64,000 nt of DNA from Acidobacteriota bacterium (GCA_003224055.1 QHYE01000038.1:1-64000); one strand, 5' to 3'. Positions 1 through 9,260 are shown, numbered from the stretch's first letter. A program made the numbers and translations. The notes: generated by a model not told the origin, from the sequence alone.

Positions 1-573
1 TGGTTATCAAAAGAAAGAGATTGCGAAAGGGGCAATTTGCAAGTGCGTGAAAAGAAAGAGCAGGAAGAGCTCTGGTGAAGGGAGCGCGACGAGTTCCAGA
101 ATGGGAATTGTTGGTATACACGCGGTTGTTTTCGTAAGAGTGGCAAGCAAAGGACTTACAGGATACGGAACTTGGAAGAGCGCGCAAACGCTTGAATAAA
201 AAAGATTTAGAATCGCGGAATTGTGGATCTAAAGGCATTGCGATTGCAGGGGAAGAGAGAACGTAGTGGAGCGTGATGTTCACAAGGGAGAGTAGCACAC
301 TATTTACCGACTGTCGATAGCTAACTACTTAGTGATTCGAACGAATGCGGGGGCGGGACAAAGCGGAGATGGAAGTTGAGCGATGGCAAGGGATTACAAA
401 CCGGAGGCGATTCAAAAGAGTTGCGGAAAAGTGTGCGATGGCGTCGCAGGGCGAGGGATGATAAAAGAAAAGTGAGACGCCGCGCTCTTCGCGCCGCGCG
501 TGAGGTGGGTCCGCTGCGCGTCATGGGGGCAGCGAGGCACCGTGACCAGTAAGAAGATGGGAGGGACGAACCT
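1..573. other. Intergenic stretch without a convincing gene
   Basis: No open frame here has protein-like composition plus a ribosome binding site. The only structure I recognise is a repeat unit at 128-171 that recurs near 36.4 kb (listed separately). The short frames on both strands have arginine- and serine-rich translations typical of non-coding high-GC DNA. Confidence 0.5.
128..171. repeat. Dispersed intergenic repeat, copy A
   Basis: The block begins with GTTTTCGTAAGAGTGGC and, after a short spacer, continues with GACTTAC and GGATACG. The same two blocks in the same order occur at 36380-36441. CGTAAG and the later CTTAC are inverted, so the unit could fold as a stem-loop. Only two copies are visible in this window and function is unknown. 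Confidence 0.5.
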
Positions 574-789
574 GTGGTTGACGAAACCAGCCGAGAGGCG
601 GCCGCTTCTCAAGAGCGTGGGCAGGAGGTCTGCTCCTGCGGGCACCGAGCCAGCAGTCATGTCGCACTCAAGTATTCCTGCCAAGCCCCGGGCGAAGATA
701 AGGGCTACTGTCCATGCATGCGCTTCATTTCAGGGAAGTTATCGCAAGGCCCGCGGTTCCGGCGAGGACGCCCGAAGTCGAAGAAGTAG
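574..789 (+). CDS. Small cysteine-rich protein, probable zinc-binding
   Basis: A 71-residue frame with a GTG start preceded by a good GGGAGGG ribosome binding site at about 560. After a short N-terminal tail comes a compact block with CSCGH, a Cys about 14 residues later and then YCPC, so five Cys plus a His are spaced like a small zinc ribbon. The tail is strongly basic (RFRRGRPKSKK). I do not recognise a named family. The cysteine pattern and the ribosome binding site support a real gene, while the surrounding sequence looks non-coding. Nucleic-acid or protein binding would be a guess. Confidence 0.55.
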   Translation: MVDETSREAAASQERGQEVCSCGHRASSHVALKYSCQAPGEDKGYCPCMRFISGKLSQGPRFRRGRPKSKK

Positions 790-1350
790 AATTGCAGGAC
801 AGCTTCCGGCTTGGAAACGAGGCACTTGCGCCAAAGGATGATTCAAAAAGGGAAATCAAACTGAGAAGCGCCAGGCAAGGCTGGCGGGGGTGCGAAGTCG
901 CAAGGCACCCCGGCCCGGTGGCGACCGTTTGGCCCAGCCTATCCGCAGGATGAACGTGGCCGGGGTACCCGTGACTGTGGGATAGTGCCCGAGCAGATTC
1001 GCTCCGCAGCGCGAAACTTGAATTCTGGTTGGAATACCGACCAAAATGTTCCCCATTTAGAAATACAGCATCCATTTTCGGTGGCGCAGCGTGTATGGCA
1101 AACTCCGTTGGCGAGGACACATTCTCTAGCGCGCCGTTTATGAGCGCTTCGCGGGAGTTTTCGCGCGATATGTTAGGCCTCAACTTGTATCTCAAGATGG
1201 CAAAGCGCAGCGGACCTGCCTTCACCACCGCAAGGGACTTACATCCCGATCGAGATATGGCGCATCATAGGAACAAGGCAAAAGCTTCCCGGTAAGGGCA
1301 AGCGATAAGACCTGCCCGGTCCCCACCAGCCCAAAAACAGGAGGAATAAC
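790..1350. other. Intergenic stretch without a convincing gene
   Basis: About 560 bases with no frame I can support. The last bases carry the AGGAGGA ribosome binding site for the gene at 1351. Confidence 0.5.
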
Positions 1351-1860
1351 ATGAAATGTTTGACTCTGATTGCGGCGGCGGCAACGGCACTCATCATCAG
1401 CGCTCCAACTTATGCTCAGCGCTCACATCCAAGTCCGGGTGGACCGCCTTCGGGTGCAGGCGCAGCATCTTCGGCACACGGAGCTGGAAGGAGTTCCGGC
1501 ACGAGCGGCTCACATGAAGGTGGGGCAGCTGCAAATAGCGACATGTCACACGCTGCGCCTAGCACGGTTTTGAGCCATAACACGGCCATCGCCGGGAAGA
1601 TCCAGAAGCTGACGGGCCAGGATGCGCAGACCGCATGCAGCGGATTCAAGAACCTCGGTCAGTGCGTTGCAGCAGCGCACGTGGCGAAGAACCTGGACAT
1701 CCCGGGCGGCTTCGACGCGCTCAAGGCAAAAGTAACGGGCAGCGGGGCAGTGAGCATGGGCAAGGCGATCGAAGGGCTTGCGCCTAACGCCGACGCCAAG
1801 GCCGAGGCAAAGAAGGCGAAGAAGCAAGCGTCGGATGACCTGAGCGAGACCAGCTCCTGA
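1351..1860 (+). CDS. Exported low-complexity protein of unknown function
   Basis: 169 residues. The start follows a near-perfect ribosome binding site (CAGGAGGAATAAC). Residues 1-22 form a signal peptide ending in TYAQ, so the product is probably periplasmic or secreted. Residues 25-70 are rich in Gly, Ser, Pro and His and likely disordered. Residues 75-150 are more ordered and contain two Cys (QTACSGF and GQCVAA) that could form a disulfide. The tail is Lys/Ala-rich and helical (AKAEAKKAKKQA). No family recognised. A hairpin terminator follows, so the gene is probably monocistronic. Confidence 0.75.
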   Translation: MKCLTLIAAAATALIISAPTYAQRSHPSPGGPPSGAGAASSAHGAGRSSGTSGSHEGGAAANSDMSHAAPSTVLSHNTAIAGKIQKLTGQDAQTACSGFKNLGQCVAAAHVAKNLDIPGGFDALKAKVTGSGAVSMGKAIEGLAPNADAKAEAKKAKKQASDDLSETSS

Positions 1861-1890
1861 ATCGTTGTTTCCTAAGCAGGAGTTCCCGAG

Positions 1891-1920
1891 CGGGGCGAAC
1901 GCTCTGCCTTCGCCCCGTTT
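1891..1920 (+). terminator. Rho-independent terminator
   Basis: CGGGGCGA at 1891-1898 pairs with TCGCCCCG at 1910-1917 over an 11-base loop, followed by TTT. It lies 30 bases after the stop codon of the exported protein gene ending at 1860. Confidence 0.65.
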
Positions 1921-2081
1921 CCACCTACACGCAGAACGGCTGGTTCTCCATCTCTTCTGAGAGGTACGGGTCACACTTTTCTCGCCGATAGCAGAAAAGA
2001 AATGCAGCATCCATTTTGGGTTGCAACGCCTCTTCTCGCGACCTAGACTGAAGTTCAGCCCCTCCCTAGACAGGAGATCCA

Positions 2082-2519
2082 ATGAAAATAGGAAAATGGA
2101 CTACGGCCATGGCTATGGCGCTGCTTCTTTCCTCTGGCAGCGTCGCGCTTGCCCAGGGACAGGGAAAGGGCAAAGGCAAGGGCCACAACAAGCACAGCGA
2201 TGACGACCAAAATGTCCAGTTTTATAAAGATCGCGATCGTGAAGCATTACGAGGCTGGTATGGCGAGCATCAGAGCCAGCTTCCTCCCGGGCTCGCGAAG
2301 AAGGATCGTTTGCCGCCCGGCCTGGAAAAGCAACTTGTCCGGCGCGGGACACTGCCGCCAGGACTGCAGAAACGACTACAGCCTTGTCCGGAAGAGCTCG
2401 AGCGGCGGCTGCCTCCTCCCCCTCCCGACTGCGCTCATGTATTGATCAGCGGACGTCTTGTTCTGCTCAATCGCAGGACCAATATTATTGTAGATATCTT
2501 TCAGTTTGAGGGCCGCTGA
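2082..2519 (+). CDS. Exported basic protein with repeated LPPGL motifs
   Basis: 145 residues, with an AGGAG-type ribosome binding site just upstream. Residues 1-24 are a signal peptide ending in ALAQ. A Gly/Lys/His-rich segment (GQGKGKGKGHNKH) follows, then three copies of a motif read as LPPGLAKKD, LPPGLEKQL and LPPGLQKRL, then a proline run (LPPPPPDC) and a short beta-rich C-terminus. The motif and layout resemble envelope proteins of the RcnB/CigR type. That is a resemblance only and function is unknown. Probably periplasmic. Confidence 0.7.
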   Translation: MKIGKWTTAMAMALLLSSGSVALAQGQGKGKGKGHNKHSDDDQNVQFYKDRDREALRGWYGEHQSQLPPGLAKKDRLPPGLEKQLVRRGTLPPGLQKRLQPCPEELERRLPPPPPDCAHVLISGRLVLLNRRTNIIVDIFQFEGR

Positions 2520-2534
2520 AATTTGGGCGCGGGG

Positions 2535-2915
2535 CTAACGGGACGCCGCTACGAAGGAAGGGACCGTCGGAGTGGACGACAGAGTGCGAATCCTGTTGAG
2601 TAGCGCAACCAGTTGCGGGCAGTCCTTGTCGGTTATCGCTGTGAATTTCAGGCCCAGCCCCCCGCCGGGAACATGGTGCCGGACGACGGCTTCGGCCCTG
2701 ATCTGTCCTTCCTGAACGAGAAAATCGAGCTTGGCTTTCGCGCCCACAGGCGGCGGAACCGGCGTGGAGAGGAACAGTCCGCCCACGCTGAGGTCGCCAA
2801 CGCGGGAAACATCATCCATGCCCTCGCAACGCCAATACACCCAAACGTCGCCCATAGTTCCAAGGCGAGAAGCCATTCTTCTGGAATAAGGTAGCTTTGC
2901 CGATGCGGTTGCCAT
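2535..2915 (-). CDS. PilZ domain protein (probable cyclic-di-GMP binding)
   Basis: 126 residues made up almost entirely of one PilZ-like beta barrel. An Arg-rich N-terminal segment (SRRMASR) and the DLSVGG motif near residue 42 match the two c-di-GMP contact motifs of PilZ (RxxxR and D/NxSxxG). The GLGLKF strand follows. Stand-alone PilZ proteins act as c-di-GMP receptors in motility, exopolysaccharide or transcriptional control. The partner here is unknown. An HD-GYP phosphodiesterase is encoded at 24.3 kb but is not adjacent. Confidence 0.75.
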   Translation of the reverse strand: MATASAKLPYSRRMASRLGTMGDVWVYWRCEGMDDVSRVGDLSVGGLFLSTPVPPPVGAKAKLDFLVQEGQIRAEAVVRHHVPGGGLGLKFTAITDKDCPQLVALLNRIRTLSSTPTVPSFVAASR

Positions 2916-3140
2916 GGCTCTCCCTCAGTGCCTGCGGGCTTGGGCGGGCCCTTGAAAACAAAGGCCCGAACGCAGAGCTATGGCAAACCATAGTTGGAGC
3001 GTCGGGAGCGAGCAATCCGGCAAACACCCTAAATGTGGGGCAGGATTTGCCTGAGCGCCGGGCGGGAGTAGTGCGAGGAGCGCGCGAATGTTTGATGACG
3101 GGGCGTCCGGCTTGTTCGGCCGGGCATTCCCATCCGTTTG

Positions 3141-4277
3141 TTACTTACCTTGAATGCGTGAGACAAAAAGCTGCAAAAAACGATCGGCCTGGACGTCGAT
3201 ACAAACTTTGGCATTGGGCCGCACTTTGTCGAGTCCTTCGATGATGTAACGATCGCCGCGCAGGACGTTGCGCTCGACTTCGCCGCGGCGGTTAGCCACG
3301 GTTTCGCCGCGGGTGAATTCACCTCGCGTTTCGACGTCCACGTGCATGAGCGGAGCTGTCACAAGATTCGCGTCAACGGCAACGCCAACGGCTAGAGGAT
3401 CATACATGGGAGTGCCGTCGCTGCCGAATTTTTCCGAGAGTTCGACGAGGAACTTCGCGACGCTGTAAATGAAGTCGTTTACCGGGCCGTGAGTACGGGC
3501 GAGCTGCTCGAGATGCTTGCGTCCGAGGAGGGTCTTGTCGCCGACGTCGAGACCGACCATGGTGAGCGGCCAGCCGGCTTGAAAAACGATTTGGGCCGCT
3601 TCGGGATCGTTATAGATATTCGCCTCCGCGGCGGCGTTGACATTTCCGCCTTTGATGGAGCCGCCCATGAGGACGACTTCCTTGACGAGCGGGACGATGG
3701 AGGGATCTTTCTGGATCGCGAGCGCAATGTTAGTGAGCGGGCCGACGGGCACGAGGGTGATCTCGTGCGGCGCGCCACGGACGAGCTCGATGATCAAGTC
3801 CGGGCCAAAGCGCGCGTCCACTTTGCACTTGCTGGGCGGCAGCTCGATATTGGCGAGGCCGTTCTTGCCGTGCCAGAACTCGGCGGTGATGAGTTTTTGG
3901 AAGAGCGGATGTTGTGCGCCTGCAGCTACAGGGATCTCGCAACGATTGGCGAGCGAAACCATGCGGAGCGCGTTTTCCAGGCCTTGCTTGGCGGTGGTGT
4001 TGCCGGGGACGACGGTGATGGCGCGGACGTCCAGCTCCGGCGAGTGGAGCGCCAGCATGAGGGCCATGGCGTCATCGGTACCGGGGTCGGTGTCAAAAAT
4101 GATTTTCTTGCCGGAGGCGGCGGCAGGCGAAATAAGAATCACGGAGAGAAAAAGCAGGAGGAAGAGGAATCCGGAGTTGCAGGCTGCAGCGGACAAACTG
4201 CCTACAGATGTGTGACTTCGAGTGGAGCGAGGATGAGAAAACGACCGAGCCTCTTTGGCCGATTCCCTATCGGCCAC
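3141..4277 (-). CDS. Secreted inosine/uridine-preferring nucleoside hydrolase family protein
   Basis: Hydrolyses the N-glycosidic bond of ribonucleosides to base and ribose. The mature part opens with KKIIFDTDPGTDDAMAL, the calcium-binding DTDPGxDD signature of the family. Further family blocks follow: the VPGN segment, VGPLTN, VLMGGSIKGGN, and AEANIYNDPEAA near the middle. A hydrophobic segment (FLFLLLFLSVILIS) ending in PAAASG before the catalytic domain is a signal peptide, so the enzyme is probably periplasmic and scavenges external nucleosides. The frame is open to a TTG at 4319. I chose the GTG at 4277, but a TTG at 4196 is also possible, so the start is uncertain. Confidence 0.85.
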   Translation of the reverse strand: MADRESAKEARSFSHPRSTRSHTSVGSLSAAACNSGFLFLLLFLSVILISPAAASGKKIIFDTDPGTDDAMALMLALHSPELDVRAITVVPGNTTAKQGLENALRMVSLANRCEIPVAAGAQHPLFQKLITAEFWHGKNGLANIELPPSKCKVDARFGPDLIIELVRGAPHEITLVPVGPLTNIALAIQKDPSIVPLVKEVVLMGGSIKGGNVNAAAEANIYNDPEAAQIVFQAGWPLTMVGLDVGDKTLLGRKHLEQLARTHGPVNDFIYSVAKFLVELSEKFGSDGTPMYDPLAVGVAVDANLVTAPLMHVDVETRGEFTRGETVANRRGEVERNVLRGDRYIIEGLDKVRPNAKVCIDVQADRFLQLFVSRIQGK

Positions 4278-4699
4278 ACCGCTCCATGAACAGCATGCTG
4301 CTCTTCGGTCCAGAAACAACCCCCAGTTAGAATTGGGCGTAGGCTAGCGTTCACTTTACGGAAGTGTCAAGATAAAAGTAGGATTAGAAAATGCGGCGTG
4401 GTGGAAAACTTTTTCGCTGGATTGGGGGAAGTCCGGAATTGGGAAATGGTAGCGTCTGGATTGCAGCCGGCAACTCCGCCCGAGAGAGATGCTGCTATTT
4501 TCTGTGATGCTCCGGAATGAAATACGGCCAAGAAAAATGATCGCGATAGCCGTGACGATTGCACTGGCTGCTGCATTTCTCTTCAAACCTGCAGGAATGC
4601 GGCACGGGGCGCAGGCCGGCCGTCGGCGATTACGACAATGACGGGTGGCTCGATTGCTCGTCAGCAAACTCCGTTGGATGTCGGCTATAATCACGCCCC
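4278..4699. other. Intergenic region between divergent genes
   Basis: About 420 bases between the nucleoside hydrolase and the CoA-transferase. I see no supportable gene. The right end contains the promoter element described separately. Confidence 0.5.
4686..4691 (+). promoter_or_regulatory. Candidate -10 element; transcript may be leaderless
   Basis: A perfect TATAAT lies only eight bases upstream of the GTG start at 4700. Transcription from it would begin at or within a base or two of the start codon, giving a leaderless message. No good -35 hexamer is visible at the usual distance and no ribosome binding site lies before the GTG. Confidence 0.4.
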
Positions 4700-5896
4700 G
4701 TGAAAAGCATTCTCGATTCAATTCGAGTAATAGAGATGACCGAAGCGTTGGCCGGACCGTACTGCGCAATGCTGCTGGGGGATTTCGGCGCCGACGTCAT
4801 CAAAGTGGAGCGGCCGGGAATCGGCGACCAGTCGCGAGGCTGGGGCCCGCCGTTCGTGGGGAGCGAATCCGCGTACTATCTGGCGGCGAATCGCAACAAA
4901 CGTTCGATCACGCTGAATTACGATAATCCTAGCGGAGCAGGAGCGCTGCAGAAACTTCTCGCGACCGCGGACGTTTTCATCACCAATCAGCCTTCCCTTG
5001 CTTCGCTGAAGAAACGCAGCATCGACTACGAATCTCTCAGCGCAAAACATCCGCGTCTCATCTACTGCAGTATCACCGGCTACGGTTTCACCGGCCCCAG
5101 GGCGGGCCGTCCCGGGTATGACATTCTGGCGCAGGCAGAATCCGGGATGATGAGCTTCACCGGCGAACCCCGCGGCGGCCCGATGCGCTATCCCATCGCG
5201 ATCGCGGACATGACCTGCGGGATGTACTCCACGATGGGGATTCTTGCGGCGCTTTTTGCGCGCGAGAAGACGGGACGAGGAGAGTTCCTGGACATGGCGC
5301 TTTTCGATTCGCAATTAACGTGGCTCGCCAACGTGGGAAGCAGCTACTTGAACGCCGGCGTATCGCCAACACGCTGGGGAAATGCTCACCCAAACATCGT
5401 GCCGTACGAGGTCTATCGCGGCAGCGACGATCGATATTTTGTCGTCGGAATAGGCACGGAAGCGCTGTGGAAGGGATTCGTTCAGGCGGTGGAAGTCCAG
5501 GATGACATCGGTCGCGATGAACGATTCCAGACCAATGCGCTACGAATCAAGAACCGTGAAATCCTAGTCCCGCTGCTCCAGACCCTGTTTCAGCAAACCC
5601 CGGCGCGGACGTGGCTGGGAAAGCTCGCAGAGGCGGACATTCCGGCCGCGCCCATCCATACGGTGCCTGAAGCATTGAACGATGCGCAAACACGCGCGCG
5701 GAGTTTGATCGTCCAGATTGAGCATCCAGCCATGGGCGCCGCGAAAAGCATCGCGAATCCCGTACGATTTTCGAATACGCCGGTGAGCTACCGGCTGCCG
5801 CCGCCCTTGCTCGGCGAACATACCAGTGAAATTCTGAAGAACTTGGGCTACACGGCCGAAGAAGTGAACTCCATGGAGAGCGGCTCAGCAACCTGA
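4700..5896 (+). CDS. Family III CoA-transferase (CaiB/BaiF type)
   Basis: 398 residues, the usual length for this family. These cytosolic enzymes move CoA between carboxylic acids (formyl-CoA/oxalate, carnitine, benzylsuccinate and others). The N-terminus RVIEMTEALAGPYCAMLLGDFGADVIKVERP is split by the diagnostic LGDFGADVIKVE block. NKRSITLNY and the GYGFTGPRAGRPGYD block follow. The Asp in GEFLDMALFDSQL corresponds to the conserved region carrying the catalytic Asp. The start is GTG at 4700, just after a TATAAT. No partner enzyme is adjacent, so the substrate cannot be named. Confidence 0.88.
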   Translation: MKSILDSIRVIEMTEALAGPYCAMLLGDFGADVIKVERPGIGDQSRGWGPPFVGSESAYYLAANRNKRSITLNYDNPSGAGALQKLLATADVFITNQPSLASLKKRSIDYESLSAKHPRLIYCSITGYGFTGPRAGRPGYDILAQAESGMMSFTGEPRGGPMRYPIAIADMTCGMYSTMGILAALFAREKTGRGEFLDMALFDSQLTWLANVGSSYLNAGVSPTRWGNAHPNIVPYEVYRGSDDRYFVVGIGTEALWKGFVQAVEVQDDIGRDERFQTNALRIKNREILVPLLQTLFQQTPARTWLGKLAEADIPAAPIHTVPEALNDAQTRARSLIVQIEHPAMGAAKSIANPVRFSNTPVSYRLPPPLLGEHTSEILKNLGYTAEEVNSMESGSAT

Positions 5897-5940
5897 AGTC
5901 GCAGCCGATGCCCCTGCACAACTTTCTGAAATTCAGGTTG

Positions 5941-8523
5941 CTAGGATCCGGCGTAGAGCTGAAAGGGCGCCCAGTAAAAGGGCTTTCTGAAAACGGAATT
6001 GGAATTGGCGGAATGGAGGAGTGAGAGTTTGGCCGCACGCAGCGCGGTGGCAGGATCTTTGCCGTTTCTTATTTCACGGTAGAGCCCATCCATTAGCTCT
6101 GGGGTAGCGGGGGCGTCGGCCACTTCCCATAGCGCGCCGATGACGTTGTGGGCTCCCGCGCGCAGAAAAGCCCACGAAAGGCCGACAAGTCCTTCTCCCG
6201 AGTACGCGCGTGATCCCGACCCGTAGCAGGCAGAGATGGTAACCAGTTCCGCGCGCAAGTGGCGCGTGACAATGTCTCTCGCATACAACTTGTACGAGTC
6301 CCCTTCCGGGCTAAGGATTACCGCGGATTCCAACGGGCGAGTGCGGCTGGCCGTCCCGTGCGTCACGAAATGCACGTAGGAAAAGCGTTCCGGACTGCTG
6401 CTAAGGTACGCGCTAGGCGTCGCCCGCACACCTTCTAATACCGCCCGCTGGGGCTCCGGGAAGTACTGCTCGATTTTCTTCATTTCTTCTGGCGCCTGGG
6501 ACAGAGGCGGAAATGCAGTGTTTGCCTGTTTCGTATTTCCAACGAGCAACAGGTTCTTTCCCTTTGCCGCGGGCTGGTTGGAGGAAGATGCGAGAAGCGT
6601 GAGCGAGTTCGCCGTGGACAGCGTAGCGTCTTCAATCCAGTAGTGGGGCTTTGGCTCCGACGCGATCAGTGTCTCGAAGTTCAATCCGTAGAGGCTGCCA
6701 TCCGGTAGCAGGATCACGCGCGAGTTTGCCGGGATCAACTTTTGAGCCGGCGCGATCAGCACTGCATAGAGCTTCTCGCCGGTCAGCCTGTCCTCCGTCG
6801 CGAGAACATCTTTGGATTCAACAATCGCACGCCTGTAGGCCTGAACAAGCCGATCGATTTCCGAAGCCGGAGGCAGTGTGAATGATGTCGTCCTAGCTGG
6901 CGTGATCACCCACAGGTACGATTGCTTCTCACCCAGCCAGTAAAACAGCAGCGTCGCGTGCAGCTGCTGCGCCAATTGCTGGGGCGGTGCTTTCGGCCTG
7001 ATCCGCGAACTCGCTTTCGCATCCGAGGACAACCCTTCCGCAAGCGTCCGCGCGCGGCTCAGTTCGGCAACCTTCAGCGCGTCATCAGGACGCCCGCGAC
7101 GGATAAGGAAGCCGACGTAATCATCGTAGAACTCGATAGCGCTCGAAAGAAATGTCAGACGGAATTCATCCCGGCTCACCGAAGTTCGGGCCGCTTCCAC
7201 GGTTGCGATCGATTTGCGGTACGCGATCTCCGCGTTCCCCGGGAGATCTTCGTCATCAAAGACTTTTGCCAAGCGTGCTTCTGCCTCCCATTTCAGAGAG
7301 GCCTCAGCGGACTTGTCTTCTATAACCTGGACCAATAGTTTCTTGGCGCGCGCGTAATTTCGATTGGCTGCTTCGATGCGACCGCCGATCAACTGTGAGT
7401 TTACGGTGAGGGGGTGATCTTGGGCTGCCTCGAGGTAGGGAGCGACTTGATCCAAATTCTGCTGCGCCAGGTCCGGCCTTCCCCGCGCGAGGTCCAGTAG
7501 CGCCAAATTCGCGAAACATTGCGCCACGCCCGCTTGATCCTTGAGATCACGCGCGTGAGAGAGCGCTTTGCGGTACATCTTCTCGGCGTCCTCCTCCTCA
7601 TGGCGTGCGTGATGGACGTTGCCGGCGTTCACCAGCCAGTATGCGGTATCGCCGTCAATCCCGAGCTGCGAGGATGCTTCCTCCGCCTTTCCAAAGAGCT
7701 CCAAGGCCCTGTCCGCATCACCCATTTCGAAGTAATTCCAGGCTTGGTTCCCGGAAATCCGAGCTATCGAAGAGAACGCGCTGATGGACTCCGCGAGCCG
7801 GAGCCCGGCCGAATTCCAATCAATGGCCTGGTCGTAATGTCCAAGTCTTGTTGAGACCAACCCGAGGCTGCCGAGCGCAGCGGCTTCCAGGAAAGAGTTC
7901 TTCCGGTCCCGGGCGATCTCCAGAGCAGTGCGGTAGAAAGACTGGGCAGCGGGGGCGTCATCCCGCAAAAAGGCGAGAGTCCCCTTCCGCAGGGCAACGT
8001 CACCCAGTAGCTCAGGGTGAGCGGAACGGGCGAGGGTGTCAGCAACTGCGAGATAATTCTCGGCGTCCAGCAAACGCCCGAGGAATGCGCAGGCTGATGC
8101 CTGCGTCATTCTCTGGCTGATCTGAATTTCACTTCGCTCGAGTGTGGCGGGAACCTCTGCCTGCAAGAGCGTAAGCGATTCCTCATACCGGGCCTTGAAC
8201 ATCAGGATCTCCGCTTTGAGTGTCCTGAATCGCCAGTGCTCTTCCGTCTTTTCTGAGGGAAATTTCTGAAATCCGGCAGTCGCAGATTCAAGCGCGGCGC
8301 TGAACTGGCCGCGCTTCATCTTGATCCAGGCATCTTGATAGACCACCTGAGGATCGAATTGCGATTCCTTTTTGTGTGCCCGGCAGCCTGAAGTAAGGCT
8401 CAGAAGCAAGATGCAGATTAGCCCGGCCAGGGCCGGCCATTGCCAACGGACTGCGCAAAGACACCGCTGCCTGCTATCGGAGAACCGAGTTCCAAGCGAA
8501 GCATGGTAAGAGTCCGTTTGCAT
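5941..8523 (-). CDS. TPR-CHAT protein, probable lipoprotein with caspase-like protease domain
   Basis: About 860 residues. The N-terminus has a hydrophobic stretch ending in LTSGC, a lipobox, suggesting a lipoprotein. Residues about 50-430 are tetratricopeptide repeats, with AxxxYxxAL-type helices such as ALEIARDRKN and AEKMYRKALSHARD. The C-terminal third is a CHAT domain with the catalytic His in FVTHGT (residue 722) and the catalytic Cys in ISACYGSG (residue 766), followed by the family's GEGLVGLSWAFLRAGA and FYWAPFQLYG-like blocks. CHAT domains are clan CD proteases related to caspases, and TPRs usually recognise partners. The chosen ATG overlaps the upstream gene by 106 bases in another frame. 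It is last in a sigma/anti-sigma operon. The substrate is unknown. Confidence 0.85.
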   Translation of the reverse strand: MQTDSYHASLGTRFSDSRQRCLCAVRWQWPALAGLICILLLSLTSGCRAHKKESQFDPQVVYQDAWIKMKRGQFSAALESATAGFQKFPSEKTEEHWRFRTLKAEILMFKARYEESLTLLQAEVPATLERSEIQISQRMTQASACAFLGRLLDAENYLAVADTLARSAHPELLGDVALRKGTLAFLRDDAPAAQSFYRTALEIARDRKNSFLEAAALGSLGLVSTRLGHYDQAIDWNSAGLRLAESISAFSSIARISGNQAWNYFEMGDADRALELFGKAEEASSQLGIDGDTAYWLVNAGNVHHARHEEEDAEKMYRKALSHARDLKDQAGVAQCFANLALLDLARGRPDLAQQNLDQVAPYLEAAQDHPLTVNSQLIGGRIEAANRNYARAKKLLVQVIEDKSAEASLKWEAEARLAKVFDDEDLPGNAEIAYRKSIATVEAARTSVSRDEFRLTFLSSAIEFYDDYVGFLIRRGRPDDALKVAELSRARTLAEGLSSDAKASSRIRPKAPPQQLAQQLHATLLFYWLGEKQSYLWVITPARTTSFTLPPASEIDRLVQAYRRAIVESKDVLATEDRLTGEKLYAVLIAPAQKLIPANSRVILLPDGSLYGLNFETLIASEPKPHYWIEDATLSTANSLTLLASSSNQPAAKGKNLLLVGNTKQANTAFPPLSQAPEEMKKIEQYFPEPQRAVLEGVRATPSAYLSSSPERFSYVHFVTHGTASRTRPLESAVILSPEGDSYKLYARDIVTRHLRAELVTISACYGSGSRAYSGEGLVGLSWAFLRAGAHNVIGALWEVADAPATPELMDGLYREIRNGKDPATALRAAKLSLLHSANSNSVFRKPFYWAPFQLYAGS

Positions 8524-9260
8524 TCGTCGATGATCGCTTCCGCCAAGTAGACGCGGCCAAAGTGCGGTATGACAAAGGCGTGCGCCTGGGTCGTAACGTC
8601 GGGGGCATCCGTCGCCATCTTTTTCACGAGCGAGCAAAGGATGACCTCGTGACCGTCCTCCATCTGGATTGGATTCCCCGTCTGGAACGGATCCTCCGCC
8701 ATTCTCCGGAATTCTCCCTTCCTTTCCAACTCATTCCTGACGGCCGCAAAAGTCTTGTATTTCGCGAAAAAATCGTGATTGAGAGTGATGTCCGCCTTGC
8801 AGCCGCCAATATGCAGGTTCTCGAATTTACTCCCCAGAAATGAGAAGTGCGACTCAGGCGCACCACCCACATGGTATGAGGAGATTCTTGAGACTACACG
8901 GTCCGCGGTCACAACGTCGAGAATATTCAGGTTTTCGATAGTGGCGGTCACGAGGGTTGTATATGTAACTTTTTCCTCGTCCTTGCCTCTCTCTCTTTGC
9001 TCGCTGCCGGCTACATGCGTGTAGCCGGCCGTGAATTTGACGTATTCATTGAACTTGAAATTCTCAACCCGCGAGCTGCCAAACCCTCCAATCGTGGGCA
9101 GCGCCGTCGGTGCTTGCACTTCGATTAAATGCTGCACCGGCCGGGTAAAGTGGCCGCTAAATGCGTGAGCACTCGCGTTGTAATGAAAAGTTCGATGGAC
9201 TTCCGAGAAGTTTGCGGCGTATTTCTTGGAAGATTTCTTGCTGGCAGCCATCGGGGACAC
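8418..9260 (-). CDS. Conserved-looking protein of unknown function in the sigma/CHAT operon
   Basis: 280 residues, no signal peptide or membrane segment at the start (MSPMAASKKSSKKYAANF). The body looks beta-rich, with phrases such as FSGHFTRPVQHLIEVQAPTA, TTLVTATIENLNILDVVTADRVVSRIS and SHFSFLGSKFENLHIGG. The repeated IENLNI / FENLHIGG pattern recalls beta-helix or beta-sandwich exported proteins, but I cannot assign a family. It lies 34 bases after the anti-sigma-like gene and its 3' end overlaps the start of the TPR-CHAT gene by 106 bases. It is therefore probably co-expressed, and may be a regulator, substrate or partner of the CHAT protein. Confidence 0.65.
   Translation of the reverse strand: MSPMAASKKSSKKYAANFSEVHRTFHYNASAHAFSGHFTRPVQHLIEVQAPTALPTIGGFGSSRVENFKFNEYVKFTAGYTHVAGSEQRERGKDEEKVTYTTLVTATIENLNILDVVTADRVVSRISSYHVGGAPESHFSFLGSKFENLHIGGCKADITLNHDFFAKYKTFAAVRNELERKGEFRRMAEDPFQTGNPIQMEDGHEVILCSLVKKMATDAPDVTTQAHAFVIPHFGRVYLAEAIIDECKRTLTMLRLELGSPIAGSGVFAQSVGNGRPWPG

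Noticed and set aside
3489-4289. Plus-strand open frame opposite the nucleoside hydrolase
   Set aside because: The minus strand has intact family motifs; the plus frame reads as an acidic shadow.
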